Of a stretch of DNA of 64,000 bases, positions 28,285-37,128 are shown piece by piece. The translations under genes were made by a program, and so were the position numbers. Source of the DNA: [Leptolyngbya] sp. JSC-1. GTDB lineage: Bacteria; Cyanobacteriota; Cyanobacteriia; Elainellales; Elainellaceae. The stretch lies in contig KL662191.1 in NCBI GenBank assembly GCA_000733415.1, forward strand, positions 5,206,341 to 5,270,340. The letters run 5' to 3'. Under the pieces are notes generated by a model, which saw nothing but the letters and a program-made list of their open reading frames with translations, was not told the DNA's origin and made no database searches. Every line of letters starts with the position of its first letter. Within the stretch, counting starts at the first letter, position 1.

Positions 28285-29373
28285 TCAATTGCTTGCTTCG
28301 CCAATTGTATACAGGTACAGCCTAGATCGAGGACGCAGTAAAGCATCAACTGCGAGTGGACCAAGTGTTGCTATCAAAATGCCGAACGCAAGCTGTATGG
28401 ATGGTTCTGTTATGTTCCTTTCCATCAATACCACTCTGGCAGCAGTACTGAAGAACACATGCATAACATAAATAGTCATGCTCAGTTTGCCCAAATGCAG
28501 AATAAAGCGCCTGATGCTCACCAGAAGATTATACAAGCGATTTCGTGAACGATGAGCTGTGATTAGATGACTGAAAATGGCAATGCAATACATGCCCAGA
28601 AATCCAATTGCGCCGTTAATGGCTCTGGTGATATTAGGATAGGAAACGGGAGTATAAAAATAGATAGCCACCATGCCAACAAAAATCAACCCGGCTGCCG
28701 CTAATAGCCAGAGAGGAGAGAATCGCACGAGTGGCAGTGTTGTTCGATGGTTGATTCGCAAGCCAATCAAAATCCCACTAACGTAAAACCAGTTGAAATA
28801 GAAAAAGTCTGCTAGGCTACCCTTGAGCCAAAATGAAAGTCCAAACAGCAGAATGGATAGGGCAAAGTAGATGGAAGTCGGCAGTATTCTCAGAGCTAGG
28901 TAGGAAACAATTGAGACAAGAAACAATTGCCAGAACCAAAAAATCAAGTTAGGAGAAAAAATTGCAGTCAAGCTTTCTCGCCAAGACAACGGGCGGCCCG
29001 CCTCAAAGTACCAGAGCAGAGAGTGCAGAGGTGCCCAGCACAACAAAGGGATGAGCAAACGATTAGCGCGATTCTTGGCAAAGCTGAAAAAACTGCTGGT
29101 GCTGCTACTAAACAAGATAAAAGCAGCACCAGAGAGGATGAAGAAGATGGGGATGTGAAACGAGTAAATGAAGTCATGCAGATCTCGAAGCTGCCAAAGA
29201 TCGGGTAAGTAGAGTTGGCGAATTCCTGCCGTTCTATCTCCAATCACATGGCCAACGACAACAGAAAATATTGCCAAACCTCTAATAAAAAATAGAGTTT
29301 CTGATAAGCTCTTGCGGGTATTGATAGCTCCAATTCCAGAGATAATTGGCTGGCTGCTAGTTGGCTTGGTCAT
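28285..29373 (-). CDS. Acyltransferase 3 family membrane protein (OafA/WecH-like)
   Basis: A ~362-aa polytopic protein with about ten membrane segments. It has the family N-terminal motif FFIRGLAIFSVVVGHVIGD containing the putative catalytic histidine, and an FIYSFHIPIFFILSGAAF second segment. The family O-acetylates sugars or polysaccharides at the membrane; the acceptor is unknown. Possible starts are ATG at 29373, 29379 or 29430; 29373 (MTKPTSSQ) gives the expected leader. It is followed at 7 bp by menE, though no functional link is evident. Confidence 0.85.
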   Translation of the reverse strand: MTKPTSSQPIISGIGAINTRKSLSETLFFIRGLAIFSVVVGHVIGDRTAGIRQLYLPDLWQLRDLHDFIYSFHIPIFFILSGAAFILFSSSTSSFFSFAKNRANRLLIPLLCWAPLHSLLWYFEAGRPLSWRESLTAIFSPNLIFWFWQLFLVSIVSYLALRILPTSIYFALSILLFGLSFWLKGSLADFFYFNWFYVSGILIGLRINHRTTLPLVRFSPLWLLAAAGLIFVGMVAIYFYTPVSYPNITRAINGAIGFLGMYCIAIFSHLITAHRSRNRLYNLLVSIRRFILHLGKLSMTIYVMHVFFSTAARVVLMERNITEPSIQLAFGILIATLGPLAVDALLRPRSRLYLYTIGEASN

Positions 29374-29661
29374 AATCATGTGCCTCAGGGTTAGCAAAAT
29401 TTGAGCAGGATGAAATATGAACCAAGACAAACATTGGATTAGCTATGCTAAATTCAGGAACTTTAAGCAGTAGCAAATAGATTGAACGACTGATCATTAC
29501 TGATTGCAAGGGTTACGGCTATAAAAGTACCAGTTATTGCCATAAAAACCAATCATCTGTTGCAATTCTGCTGTTTTTTCAATAGCAATTTCTTCAATTT
29601 CAATTTAATTTTTTGCATTTTAATAGCCTGATCCAAAATCTACAGTGTTTTTCACTCATAT

Positions 29662-29729
29662 GAGGTATAGGGAGTGCAGGGGCAGTGCACCCCGTTTTTC
29701 GTACTTCACTAGCCTGAAAAAGGCTGTAA
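29662..29729 (+). repeat. Dispersed hairpin repeat, copy A
   Basis: A GGTATAGGGAGTGCAGGGGC segment precedes the core TTTTTCGTACTTCAC-TAGCCTG-AAAA-AGGCTGTAA. The AGCCT/AGGCT arms form a hairpin. The same order of blocks, in inverse orientation and with ~26 extra bp between them, occurs at 43249-43340. Confidence 0.75.
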
Positions 29730-30198
29730 GAAATTGCTTGAAAGGTGCTGAAGGCTACTTAAATCACACGCTAGTTCATCATTTTCTAGCCCTACAGGCA
29801 TTCCTAAAAGAGGATAAATGCGGCATGTGCCAGTAGCCTTTAGAAGCGCCGATCTGTCTGCTTCACAAATAGCGATCGCTCAATTTGGTTGGAATTGTTA
29901 GGGAAGTGTAAAAGCCGGGAAAAATTGATACGGCTCTACTGAGTGAAACGTTGCCAAGACCTGATGGATTTACGGCTTGTCGTATTCCTGTTAAAGGGAT
30001 ACCCATGCATCGACCGTTAAGTTTTTTTAGAGTATTACGTAGTTTCTCGTAGGTGCTTCCTCTGATGCAATCAGATTTCAGCATTTACGCTGTCTTAGAC
30101 AGATCTGAAAGTATCTACGCTACTAGAAATGCTTAACCTAATGATATCGATGTAATTCACTAGATTTGGCAACTTTTGTCCCCTCTCAACGTAACTTA

Positions 30199-30205
30199 AG
30201 GTGAT
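30199..30205 (+). promoter_or_regulatory. gvpA ribosome-binding site
   Basis: AAGGTGA at 30199-30205, five bases before the gvpA ATG at 30211: a strong site for a very abundant structural protein. Confidence 0.7.
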
Positions 30206-30210
30206 TTAGC

Positions 30211-30429
30211 ATGGCTGTTGAAAAAGTTAATTCCTCCTCTAGCTTGGCTGAAGTGGTTGATCGCATCCTTGATAAGGGCATCGTGGTTGATGCTTGGGTG
30301 CGGGTTTCGCTAGTTGGGATTGAGCTGCTGTCTGTGGAAGCGCGGGTCGTAATTGCTTCGGTAGAAACCTACCTGAAGTACGCCGAAGCGGTGGGCTTAA
30401 CGGCTCAGGCGGCTGTTCCCGCTGCCTAG
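30211..30429 (+). CDS. gvpA: Gas vesicle structural protein GvpA
   Basis: The 72-aa shell protein that assembles into the ribs of the gas vesicle and provides buoyancy. It shows the near-invariant GvpA core [30 protein letters not shown] and the [16 protein letters not shown] helix. Only one gvpA copy is present here. It is the first gene of the operon gvpA-C-N-J-K-F-G and is followed by a hairpin that probably attenuates transcription into gvpC. Confidence 0.98.
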   Translation: MAVEKVNSSSSLAEVVDRILDKGIVVDAWVRVSLVGIELLSVEARVVIASVETYLKYAEAVGLTAQAAVPAA

Positions 30430-30437
30430 TGTTCTTG

Positions 30438-30483
30438 AGCGCTGGGTTCCTGAGCAGACTGCCATCAGGTCTCAGCGCTTTTT
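30438..30483 (+). terminator. Attenuating terminator between gvpA and gvpC
   Basis: Outer stem AGCGCTG (30438-30444) with CAGCGCT (30473-30479), inner stem CCTGA/TCAGG (30449-30453 with 30465-30469), then five T residues. Partial termination here would give the excess of gvpA mRNA that gas vesicle assembly needs. Confidence 0.8.
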
Positions 30484-30528
30484 CCCAGCATTCTATTTCT
30501 CAGCATCCTATTCCTAAGGAGAATTCCT

Positions 30529-31668
30529 GTGGTTTCTTTTAAAGAGACTTGGCAACAGCAGCGACAGCAACGGCAGCAGGAAGTAGTGCAGCGTCAGCAG
30601 CAGGTCCAACAAACCCTCATTGAACTGCGACGCTCACGTCAGCAGCAGGCAATCCAGATGCGGCAAGACCTGCAAGCATTCCAGCAACAGTTGCATGCGC
30701 AAACTCAGAATTTTCTCTCGGTTTGTGCTGCCGATCGGGTTTTGTTGGCTCAGCAGTTGCGACAGGATCTGGACGATTTTAGGTTACAGCTCAGCGAGTC
30801 TGTAGCGGCTCTACGCCATACCCTGCAAACCCAAATTCATCAGCTTCAAACAGAAGTGCAGGTTCAGTTGCAGCAGCAGCAGCAGCGACGATTACAGTCT
30901 CAGCTAGAGTTGATGCAACAGTTAGCAGACTATGTGGAGCATTTGCGAACAGAAGTTCAGACTCAGTTAGCCGAGTTTGGTACGGTGCGACAAGCGCAAG
31001 CTTATCAGTTTCGGCAAATGCTGCGAGAAGACGGAGAGCGTCGTCAGGCCGAGGTGGCCGACCTGTTTCAAGAACTCTCAGAGTTTCGGGCTGAACTGCG
31101 GACTTATTGTGCTGAGTTACGTCGCTTAGTCTGGGGAGATGCAGCAGCGGTTGCTGCCGTGCCTTCGGTGTCTGCCTCGACTCCAACGGTTTTAGCACAG
31201 GGTTTAGCACAGACAGCCACTTCAGCTGTTGATACAGCCGTTAGCACAGTAGCTGCTGTTGATGCGGCGGCTATCTTAAATGCTCTAACTAATCTGGAAA
31301 CGGATGCTCCTCCAACTCAAGATATTGAATTTGATCAAGGAGCCTCTCCCACGGTTCGGGTGATGCAACCTGCTGAGACAATCCAAGCTGCAACATCGCC
31401 ATCCATCCCTGTGCTAGATTCTGCATTAGGCTCTGCATCAGGCTCTGCATCAGGCTCTGCATCAGAACTGCTTCAGCAACCCGTCTCGGTCGAAGAGCTG
31501 ATTTACATCTACTTGAATGAATCGGGTGGAGCTAGCCTGACTGGAATTGAAACGGCGCTTGGCATCAACCGATTTCAAACGGTGGAAGCGTTGCGTAGCT
31601 TGATTCGCAAAGGATTGGTGACTCAGCGCGATCGGATGTATATGATTCAAGAGGACGTGAAGCTGTGA
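30529..31668 (+). CDS. gvpC: Gas vesicle protein GvpC with C-terminal winged-helix extension
   Basis: GvpC binds the outer face of the vesicle and strengthens it. Residues 1-203 are classical GvpC: a Gln/Arg-rich head ([16 protein letters not shown]), amphipathic helical repeats with DLQAFQQQL (47-55) and DLDDFRLQL (80-88) exactly 33 residues apart, and the terminal EFRAEL...LRRLVWG block. Cyanobacterial GvpC normally ends about here. This protein continues with an Ala/Thr/Ser-rich linker (204-316) that includes a tandem GSAS run, and a predicted winged-helix domain (about 317-375: [32 protein letters not shown], then the wing [12 protein letters not shown]). The start is GTG at 30529 with AAGGAG upstream. 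The stop overlaps gvpN (GTGA). Confidence 0.93.
   Translation: MVSFKETWQQQRQQRQQEVVQRQQQVQQTLIELRRSRQQQAIQMRQDLQAFQQQLHAQTQNFLSVCAADRVLLAQQLRQDLDDFRLQLSESVAALRHTLQTQIHQLQTEVQVQLQQQQQRRLQSQLELMQQLADYVEHLRTEVQTQLAEFGTVRQAQAYQFRQMLREDGERRQAEVADLFQELSEFRAELRTYCAELRRLVWGDAAAVAAVPSVSASTPTVLAQGLAQTATSAVDTAVSTVAAVDAAAILNALTNLETDAPPTQDIEFDQGASPTVRVMQPAETIQAATSPSIPVLDSALGSASGSASGSASELLQQPVSVEELIYIYLNESGGASLTGIETALGINRFQTVEALRSLIRKGLVTQRDRMYMIQEDVKL
31419..31466. repeat. 12-bp tandem repeat in gvpC (GSAS linker)
   Basis: Four consecutive 12-bp units of the form CTCTGCATCAGG, slightly diverged at both ends, encoding GSAS repeats in the linker ahead of the winged-helix domain. Copy-number change would keep the frame. 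Confidence 0.85.
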
Positions 31669-32933
31669 CTACTGTTCTACGAGCTAGCCCCCGGCGATTT
31701 GTCAGTACACCGGCTATTGAACGCCTGGTAGCCAGGGCGTTTCGCTACTTACAATCAGGATTTTCGGTGCATTTACGCGGACCGGCAGGCACAGGAAAGA
31801 CAACTCTGGCGCTCCATCTGGCCGATTTGCTGGCCCGTCCCATGATGTTGCTGTACGGCGATGATGACTTTAAAACATCTGACCTGATTGGCAATCAAAA
31901 GGGATATACTCGCAAACGCATGGTGGATAACTTTATCCATAGTGTGGTTAAGGTCGAAGATGAATTACGACACAACTGGGTTGATTCTCGTTTGACGTTG
32001 GCGTGCCGGGAAGGATTTACATTGATTTACGACGAGTTCAACCGGTCTCGGCCGGAAGTCAATAATGTATTGCTATCCGCTCTAGAAGAGAAGTTACTGG
32101 TTTTACCTCCTAACGGTGGTCGTAACGAGTATGTCCGGGTGAATCCTGATTTTCGCGCCATTCTCACGTCCAATCCAGAGGAATACTGCGGGGTCCATGC
32201 CACCCAGGATGCGCTGCTGGATCGGCTAATTACCATCAATATTCCGGAGCCGGACGAGCTAACGCAGCAGGAAATCGTCATGCAAAAAACCGGCATCGAT
32301 CGCGAAAGTGCGGCCACGGTGGTGCAGGTGGTAAAAGGCTTTCGTATTCGCACTCAGGCTGAAAAATCATCTGGTTTGCGGTCCTGCCTGATTTTGGCTA
32401 AGGTTTGTCACGAGCATGAAATCTTAGCGATGCCGGAGAATCCAGAGTTCCGAGATATGTGTCAGGATGTGCTGCTGTCTCGTTCTAATCTGTCCCTAGC
32501 AGAGGCCACCCAGTCACTGTGGGATCTGTTCAACGAGCTGATCACGGCTCACGCGATGCAGCAAGAAGCCCAGAATTTTGCTCCTCTGTCTCGCGTGATT
32601 CCAGCTGCTGAACCAACCCCAAGCTCCACAGCGAGTCTGAATCTAACTGAAGGAGTAGACATCCTCAGTCGATGGCTGATCGAAGAACAAGCTGAGCCAG
32701 AAACCCAAGCGGCAGACCATTCCAACCCGGATCCGCAATCCTCAACCAATTCACCTTCTATCCTTGCCGATGCTGTCGGTGCTGTGTCTGCTGGCTCAAC
32801 CAATGGTTCAGATGTATCAGAGACAGAGCCGTTTTGGGCTGAATTGGCCGTCCAAACCACCGTTCAAACCGCAGCAGATGCTGAACCCATTGATACCCCC
32901 ATTACCGTTTTGCAAGCAGAACTAGACCAATGA
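31665..32933 (+). CDS. gvpN: Gas vesicle AAA+ ATPase GvpN
   Basis: A MoxR-like AAA+ ATPase that promotes gas vesicle growth. It has Walker A GPAGTGKT (39-46), Walker B LIYDEFN (about 120-126), a sensor region ILTSNPEEY and an arginine-finger segment LLDRLI. The AAA+ core ends near residue 300. The remaining ~120 residues are Ser/Thr/Pro/Ala/Glu-rich and disordered, longer than in most GvpN proteins. The GTG start at 31665 overlaps the gvpC stop and its own stop overlaps gvpJ (ATGA), so translation is coupled. Confidence 0.96.
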   Translation: MTTVLRASPRRFVSTPAIERLVARAFRYLQSGFSVHLRGPAGTGKTTLALHLADLLARPMMLLYGDDDFKTSDLIGNQKGYTRKRMVDNFIHSVVKVEDELRHNWVDSRLTLACREGFTLIYDEFNRSRPEVNNVLLSALEEKLLVLPPNGGRNEYVRVNPDFRAILTSNPEEYCGVHATQDALLDRLITINIPEPDELTQQEIVMQKTGIDRESAATVVQVVKGFRIRTQAEKSSGLRSCLILAKVCHEHEILAMPENPEFRDMCQDVLLSRSNLSLAEATQSLWDLFNELITAHAMQQEAQNFAPLSRVIPAAEPTPSSTASLNLTEGVDILSRWLIEEQAEPETQAADHSNPDPQSSTNSPSILADAVGAVSAGSTNGSDVSETEPFWAELAVQTTVQTAADAEPIDTPITVLQAELDQ

Positions 32934-33289
32934 CCATTACAATGCCAACTTCCCCCAATCAACGCATTGCCACCGCTACCTCCGGTTCTTCTCTTGCCGA
33001 TGTTTTAGAACGGGTTCTCGACAAAGGCATTGTGATTGCTGGCGACATTTCTGTTTCGGTCGGCTCCACTGAACTGCTGAGTATCCGGATCCGATTGCTC
33101 GTTTCCTCGGTGGATAAAGCCAAGGAGATGGGCATCAACTGGTGGGAAAACGACCCCTACCTGAGCAGCAAAGCCAGTCAACTCCTAGAAGCCAACCGAC
33201 AGCTCCTAGAAGCCAACCAGCGAATGCAAGCCCAGATTAGCCACCTGGAGACCGAACTAAAAGCACTGCAAGCGTCCGCTAGAGTTTGA
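32930..33289 (+). CDS. gvpJ: Gas vesicle protein GvpJ
   Basis: A 119-aa GvpA-related minor protein, probably involved in nucleation or tip assembly. Residues 22-75 show the GvpA-like fold [49 protein letters not shown] GvpJ-type WWENDPYLS segment and a C-terminal coiled coil follow. The coiled coil contains a 21-bp tandem duplication (QLLEANR twice, 33182-33223). Confidence 0.95.
   Translation: MTITMPTSPNQRIATATSGSSLADVLERVLDKGIVIAGDISVSVGSTELLSIRIRLLVSSVDKAKEMGINWWENDPYLSSKASQLLEANRQLLEANQRMQAQISHLETELKALQASARV
33182..33223. repeat. 21-bp tandem duplication in gvpJ
   Basis: Two adjacent 21-bp units beginning CTCCTAGAAGCCAACC, adding one heptad to the predicted coiled coil at the GvpJ C terminus. 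Confidence 0.85.
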
Positions 33290-33306
33290 ACCTAGAGGCT
33301 AAACCC

Positions 33307-33792
33307 ATGTCCCCCGCCCTGCAAGTTATCCCGGCTGATCCGCTGCAATTGACTACAGAATCCCCTAACCCGTCGAACCACTCAATGGCTGGCTTGGCTC
33401 CACTCCTGCTGACTGTGATTCAGCTAATCCGTCAGTTAATGGAAGCTCAGGTAATTCGTCGCATGGAGGCCGGTCAACTGAGTGAGGTCGATCTTGACCG
33501 GGCCGCAGACAGCCTCCGCAAACTAGAAGAACAAATTCGCCAGCTCTGCCAACTGTTCGAGATTGACCCCGCCGATCTAAATCTGGATTTGGGCGAAATC
33601 GGCACTTTACTACCAAAGCCCGGCAGCTACTATCCGGGTGAAACCTCCACTAGTCCTTCCTTACTGGAACTGCTCGACCGCTTACTGCATACCGGCGTTG
33701 TACTCCAGGGCGATGTGGATCTGGGCCTAGCTCAGCTCAATCTGATCCACGCCAAATTACAGCTTGTGCTCACCTCCCAGCCTGTGCTTTGA
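33307..33792 (+). CDS. gvpK: Gas vesicle protein GvpK
   Basis: A 161-aa accessory protein. Conserved segments are LAPLLLTVIQLIRQLMEAQVIRRMEAGQLSEVDLDRAADSLRKLEEQI, then DPADLNLDLGEIGTLLP and a C-terminal LLELLDRLLHTGVVLQGDVDLGLAQLNLI that resembles the GvpA fold. ATG at 33307 has AGAGG eight bases upstream; a TTG at 33286 overlapping the gvpJ stop is the alternative start. Confidence 0.94.
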   Translation: MSPALQVIPADPLQLTTESPNPSNHSMAGLAPLLLTVIQLIRQLMEAQVIRRMEAGQLSEVDLDRAADSLRKLEEQIRQLCQLFEIDPADLNLDLGEIGTLLPKPGSYYPGETSTSPSLLELLDRLLHTGVVLQGDVDLGLAQLNLIHAKLQLVLTSQPVL

Positions 33793-33863
33793 GTTGATTT
33801 TTCTAACCCCATAGGGGCAGTGCACTCACGGCGAAGCCCACATACCCACACATCCACATACCC

Positions 33864-34592
33864 ATGTCCAGTCTCTATCTCTACGGCATTCTCCCTGTAT
33901 CGGCTGTGCAGTTGGCTGCGGAAGGTTTGGATCACCAGCCTGTACAGACCCACGAAATGCACGGATTTACCTTTCTCTACTCCCATGCCCAACAGGACCG
34001 CTACTTGGCGAGTCGGCGCAATTTGTTGGGGCATGAGCGAGTGCTGGAGCAGGCAATGGCACAAGGCTATCGAGCGCTGCTGCCGTTACAGTTTGGTATG
34101 ACGATCAACGATTGGGCCACGGTGGAACAGCAGTTGATTTTACCGCAAGGTGAGAAATTAAAGCACCTGTTTGTCAAGCTTGAAGGCCGCCGCGAGGTAG
34201 GAGTCAAGGTGTTTTGGGACGCGCAACAGGAGTTGGCTGCTTTAATGGCCTCGGATGCTGAATTGCGAGCAAAACGCGATCAGCTCGTCGGAAAACCTTT
34301 GGGTATGGATCAGGTTGTGCAAATTGGACAGGCGATCGAACAAGCGATGCAGGAGCGGAAGCAGCAGGTCATTGTTACTTTCCAATCAGCATTGAACTCC
34401 TTGGCCGTCGAAGTAGTCGAAAACGAAGCTTTGACCGAATCCATGATTTACAACGCGGCCTATTTAATTGAGTGGGAGGCTGAAGCCCAATTTGGTCAAC
34501 AGGTGGAAGCGCTGGATCAGCAATTTGAGGGCCGTCTCCGCATCCGCTACAACAATTTCACGGCTCCCTTTAATTTTGCGCAGTTGAATTAG
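33864..34592 (+). CDS. gvpF: Gas vesicle protein GvpF/GvpL
   Basis: A 242-aa GvpF/L family accessory protein, a probable chaperone or minor component of vesicle nucleation. It has the N-terminal YLYGILP strand, ALLPLQFGM, the LEGRREVGVKVFW strand and a long central helix. The C terminus LRIRYNNFTAPFNFAQL is typical. It is separated from gvpK by 71 bp containing a short direct repeat of CACATACCCA. Confidence 0.94.
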   Translation: MSSLYLYGILPVSAVQLAAEGLDHQPVQTHEMHGFTFLYSHAQQDRYLASRRNLLGHERVLEQAMAQGYRALLPLQFGMTINDWATVEQQLILPQGEKLKHLFVKLEGRREVGVKVFWDAQQELAALMASDAELRAKRDQLVGKPLGMDQVVQIGQAIEQAMQERKQQVIVTFQSALNSLAVEVVENEALTESMIYNAAYLIEWEAEAQFGQQVEALDQQFEGRLRIRYNNFTAPFNFAQLN

Positions 34593-34605
34593 GAAAGGAA
34601 TAACC

Positions 34606-34863
34606 ATGTTTCTCGATTTGCTGATGGCACCGCTGACGGCACCCGTAACTGGTCTGACTTGGATCGCTGAAAAGGTGCTGGATCAGGCTGGCGCGGAGCT
34701 GAATGTGAAAGAAAACCTGGGCAAACAGCTTCTGACCCTCCAGTTGGCGTTTGATATGGGCGAGATTTCGGAAGCTGAGTTTGAACGGCAAGAGGAAGAA
34801 CTACTGCTGGCAATTCAGGCGCTAGAGGAGCAGGAGGCAGCTATGTCAGGATTTGATGACTAA
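34606..34863 (+). CDS. gvpG: Gas vesicle protein GvpG
   Basis: An 85-aa GvpG family protein: LLMAPLTAPVTGLTWIAEKVLDQA, followed by an acidic helix (LQLAFDMGEISEAEFERQEEELL). It is required for gas vesicle formation in the organisms tested. It starts 13 bp after gvpF with an AGGAA upstream. It is the last recognisable gvp gene here; no gvpV or gvpW follows. Confidence 0.94.
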   Translation: MFLDLLMAPLTAPVTGLTWIAEKVLDQAGAELNVKENLGKQLLTLQLAFDMGEISEAEFERQEEELLLAIQALEEQEAAMSGFDD

Positions 34864-35055
34864 AATGCTCGCCAGACTTGACAAGAATCCGAAAAACGGT
34901 AACGATAGATACAGAAAAGTAAATCGTTCATCTTCTAGGCACGTTTTATCGATTGAGTTAACTCGATCAAGAGCAGCAGCTAGAAGACGGAAGTAGGGAG
35001 TCATCCCGAAGGAACGCGCCTCAAATTCACTGCATTTCAAGAAGAGGCGAAGACC

Positions 35056-35502
35056 ATGAAACTGACATATCGCGGAGTAGCTTACGACTACAATCCTCCT
35101 CAAGTTGAGTACGGCGATCCAACTCAAGTGGGCAAATACCGGGGCGTTGATATCCGGTTCCGGACGATCAAGAAAGAGCCAGTACAACAGCCCACGCTAG
35201 ATTTGCTGTATCGCGGTGCTGCTTACACCACCAACTCCACTGATTCCACAACTAATGCAGATGCTTCAGTCGAAGCAGCTCCGGTAACTCCGGCTGTGCC
35301 GTCTGTGAAAGAACAGGCTCGCTGGTTGATGCTGAATCATCACAAGAACGTCAAGCGGCGTCAGCAGTCGATGTTGAGCCGTCTGGATGCTAAGGTTGGC
35401 CTGCCCGCTACTGAAGCGACCCGCTTCTGGAACCACATTCGCGGCGAAGCCCATCCTAGCTTTGAAGCATCCTATGACCGCAGCCATGCTGCTATGAGCT
35501 AG
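35056..35502 (+). CDS. DUF4278 domain protein
   Basis: A 148-aa cyanobacterial protein with DUF4278 at the N terminus: MKLTYRGVAYDYNPP, KYRGVDIRFR, and a second YRG unit (LLYRGAAY). A basic helical C terminus follows (VKEQARWLMLNHHKNVKRRQQSML). Its function is unknown; some DUF4278 genes are stress-induced in cyanobacteria. It lies 192 bp after gvpG and ends before a strong terminator, so it could be transcribed with or independently of the gvp operon. Confidence 0.85.
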   Translation: MKLTYRGVAYDYNPPQVEYGDPTQVGKYRGVDIRFRTIKKEPVQQPTLDLLYRGAAYTTNSTDSTTNADASVEAAPVTPAVPSVKEQARWLMLNHHKNVKRRQQSMLSRLDAKVGLPATEATRFWNHIRGEAHPSFEASYDRSHAAMS

Positions 35503-35578
35503 TAAAACACGCGCCAGACAGCTCGGCAGCTGAATTCAGAGTTTAATTGAAGTTTGTCTCAAGTTAGCTGGTTGGAGG

Positions 35579-35615
35579 CACCCCCGGTCCTAAGTGACAA
35601 AGGGGGTGTTTTCTT
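35579..35615 (+). terminator. Strong rho-independent terminator
   Basis: Stem CACCCCC (35579-35585) with GGGGGTG (35602-35608), followed by TTTTCTT. It ends the gvp/DUF4278 block. Confidence 0.9.
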
Positions 35616-35645
35616 GTGAGAACTCTCAGCCCTCGGTTGGACGAT

Positions 35646-36497
35646 CTACTGATGCAGGACCATAGTAAACAGCGGAATCAGAGACAGCAGTAGCCACAGC
35701 CACGGCAGCGAAGCGGATTCCGGCAAGGTTTGTTCAGATAGGAGCGCCTCGATCCGTTCTTCTAAACGGGTGAGGGAAGTGCCAGCGCTAATGGCAGCAC
35801 AGGAATGCTCCAAGGTAGGCTCCAGCCCAATCAACGGTGCTTGGGCCATTTGCAAAAGGGCTTCAGCGACCAGCAGCGGATCAACCTGCTGAGCAGCCCA
35901 GCGATCGGCCCGGACTTCCCTTAGCAGCAGCAACTCTTGCCACAGGGCTTCTGTGTTAGGGAGCCAAGCAGTTAAGTGACGCAGCCAGCCCAGCCAGAAA
36001 AACCAAAACGTATCGCGGTAGTGGGTATGGGCCTGCTCGTGGGCAATCACGGCCTGAATTTGGTCTGCGGTGAGTTGAGTAAATAAGCCTTGGCTGACCA
36101 CGAGCCTTGGTTGCCAAACGCCAATCTGGGCTGCAAAGGGAACGGTGGAATCAAGCAGATAGGCCGGAGTTTGCTCAATCTCAAGCACCGGATAGTGCCG
36201 GAGTTGCCGAGACGAGTGCCATGCCTGCCCAGCGCGCCAGACCAAACAGCCCAATGCCAGAGCTAGAAAGCCCAAGGCGCAGATATAGCCGATTTCACCA
36301 GCAGGTAAACCGAGCATTTGCCCCTGCCGTCCCATTCCTAGAACTGCCCCTGCCGTAATCAGCAGCAGCAGCGGTGGACCGAGAAACAGCCCCAGCGTAT
36401 GCCGCCAGCGGGTAGACCAGCCCAAGCGAGGCCGGAATGCCACTAACCGCATACCGCAAGCAACGCCAATCGCTAGTAGGATCAGGCTGAAATGCAT
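35646..36497 (-). CDS. petP: M56/BlaR1-type membrane metalloprotease, PetP-like
   Basis: A 283-aa integral membrane protein with about four membrane segments and the zinc protease motif HEQAH (153-157) between them. A further metal-ligand region ELLLLREVRADRWAA follows. It directly follows the BlaI-type repressor gene on the same strand (stop-start adjacent), and the pair is divergent from petJ. In Synechocystis an orthologous arrangement (PetR repressor, PetP protease) controls the plastocyanin/cytochrome c6 switch in response to copper; the symbol rests on this context rather than on alignment. Confidence 0.8.
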   Translation of the reverse strand: MHFSLILLAIGVACGMRLVAFRPRLGWSTRWRHTLGLFLGPPLLLLITAGAVLGMGRQGQMLGLPAGEIGYICALGFLALALGCLVWRAGQAWHSSRQLRHYPVLEIEQTPAYLLDSTVPFAAQIGVWQPRLVVSQGLFTQLTADQIQAVIAHEQAHTHYRDTFWFFWLGWLRHLTAWLPNTEALWQELLLLREVRADRWAAQQVDPLLVAEALLQMAQAPLIGLEPTLEHSCAAISAGTSLTRLEERIEALLSEQTLPESASLPWLWLLLSLIPLFTMVLHQ

Positions 36498-36914
36498 CTA
36501 GTCCTCCCTGGCTTGACGAGCCGCCTTTAAGCGTTGGGCAATCGCGTCTAACTTTTCTACGCTGGCTCCATCTAAGGCATCGGCAAACGCTGCTACCACA
36601 TCGGGATTGCTGACGGCCAGAAAATGCTGCAACTGCTCGTGTGCTCGCAAAATCGAGGCTTCTTCTGGAGAGACAATCGGACGCCAGCGAAAGGCCCGGT
36701 CCTGTTTGTCGCAGGCTAGCCAGCCCTTTTGGGTCAGCCGTCGCAACACGGTAGTCACAGAAGCGTAGGCCAACTCCCGATCTGGGTCGGTCAAGATGCG
36801 GTCATGCACGTCTTTGACGGTGGCGGAACCGAGTTCCCAAAGAATCTGCAAAATCTCGGCTTCGAGGGGACCTAGAGATAAATGCCTAGGACGGGGATTG
36901 GGTAAAGGTGGCAT
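36498..36914 (-). CDS. petR: BlaI/MecI/CopY-family repressor, PetR-like
   Basis: A 138-aa winged-helix repressor: LGPLEAEILQILWELGSATVKDVHDRI, the recognition-helix region ASVTTVLRRLTQKGWLACDKQDRAFRW, and a C-terminal helical dimerisation part. ATG at 36914 gives the standard family length; the open frame to 37004 adds an unrelated hydrophobic leader. It is immediately upstream of the M56 protease, which would cleave it. Divergent petJ suggests it is the copper-dependent regulator of cytochrome c6. Confidence 0.85.
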   Translation of the reverse strand: MPPLPNPRPRHLSLGPLEAEILQILWELGSATVKDVHDRILTDPDRELAYASVTTVLRRLTQKGWLACDKQDRAFRWRPIVSPEEASILRAHEQLQHFLAVSNPDVVAAFADALDGASVEKLDAIAQRLKAARQARED

Positions 36915-37018
36915 AGCTATAAGGATGGCGGAAGTCAAAAAGAGCGTAATCACGGCTCGCGCATGACAGCACTGAGGTTTAGTGTAGCGGATTGGTGGCT
37001 TCACGATTCGTAATCTTT

Positions 37019-37029
37019 GACATCTTGTC
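37019..37029. promoter_or_regulatory. Candidate PetR operator, GAC-N5-GTC palindrome
   Basis: GACATCTTGTC is a near-perfect inverted repeat (GACA/TGTC). It overlaps the first of two TTGACA hexamers (37017-37022 and 37032-37037) upstream of petJ, and lies 105 bp upstream of the repressor start. BlaI/CopY-family proteins bind short palindromes of this kind. A function here is inferred. Confidence 0.5.
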
Positions 37030-37128
37030 TTTTGACATGGCTGTAACCGTTCTTCAGGATAGTGAGCAGGCAGGTGGATGACTCGCTAGGAGTCCTTCGT
37101 CTGCTGGTGTTGAGAGGGGAACAGATTG

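Larger units (their letters stand above)
29431..30210. other. 780-bp intergenic region upstream of gvpA
   Basis: It holds the dispersed hairpin repeat at 29662-29729 and AT-rich tracts near 29530-29640 and 30110-30180. A gas-vesicle promoter must lie here, but no convincing -35/-10 pair was found. Open frames on both strands (29645-29836, 29863-30084) have no protein-like conservation pattern. Confidence 0.5.

Noticed and set aside
29645..29836. 63-aa open frame containing the dispersed repeat
   Set aside because: It lies across the repeat, has no ribosome-binding site, and its composition is not protein-like.
33801..33863. GGGGCAGTGCAC in the gvpK-gvpF gap as a third copy of the dispersed repeat
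   Set aside because: Only a 12-bp match to copy A was found and the hairpin core is absent.
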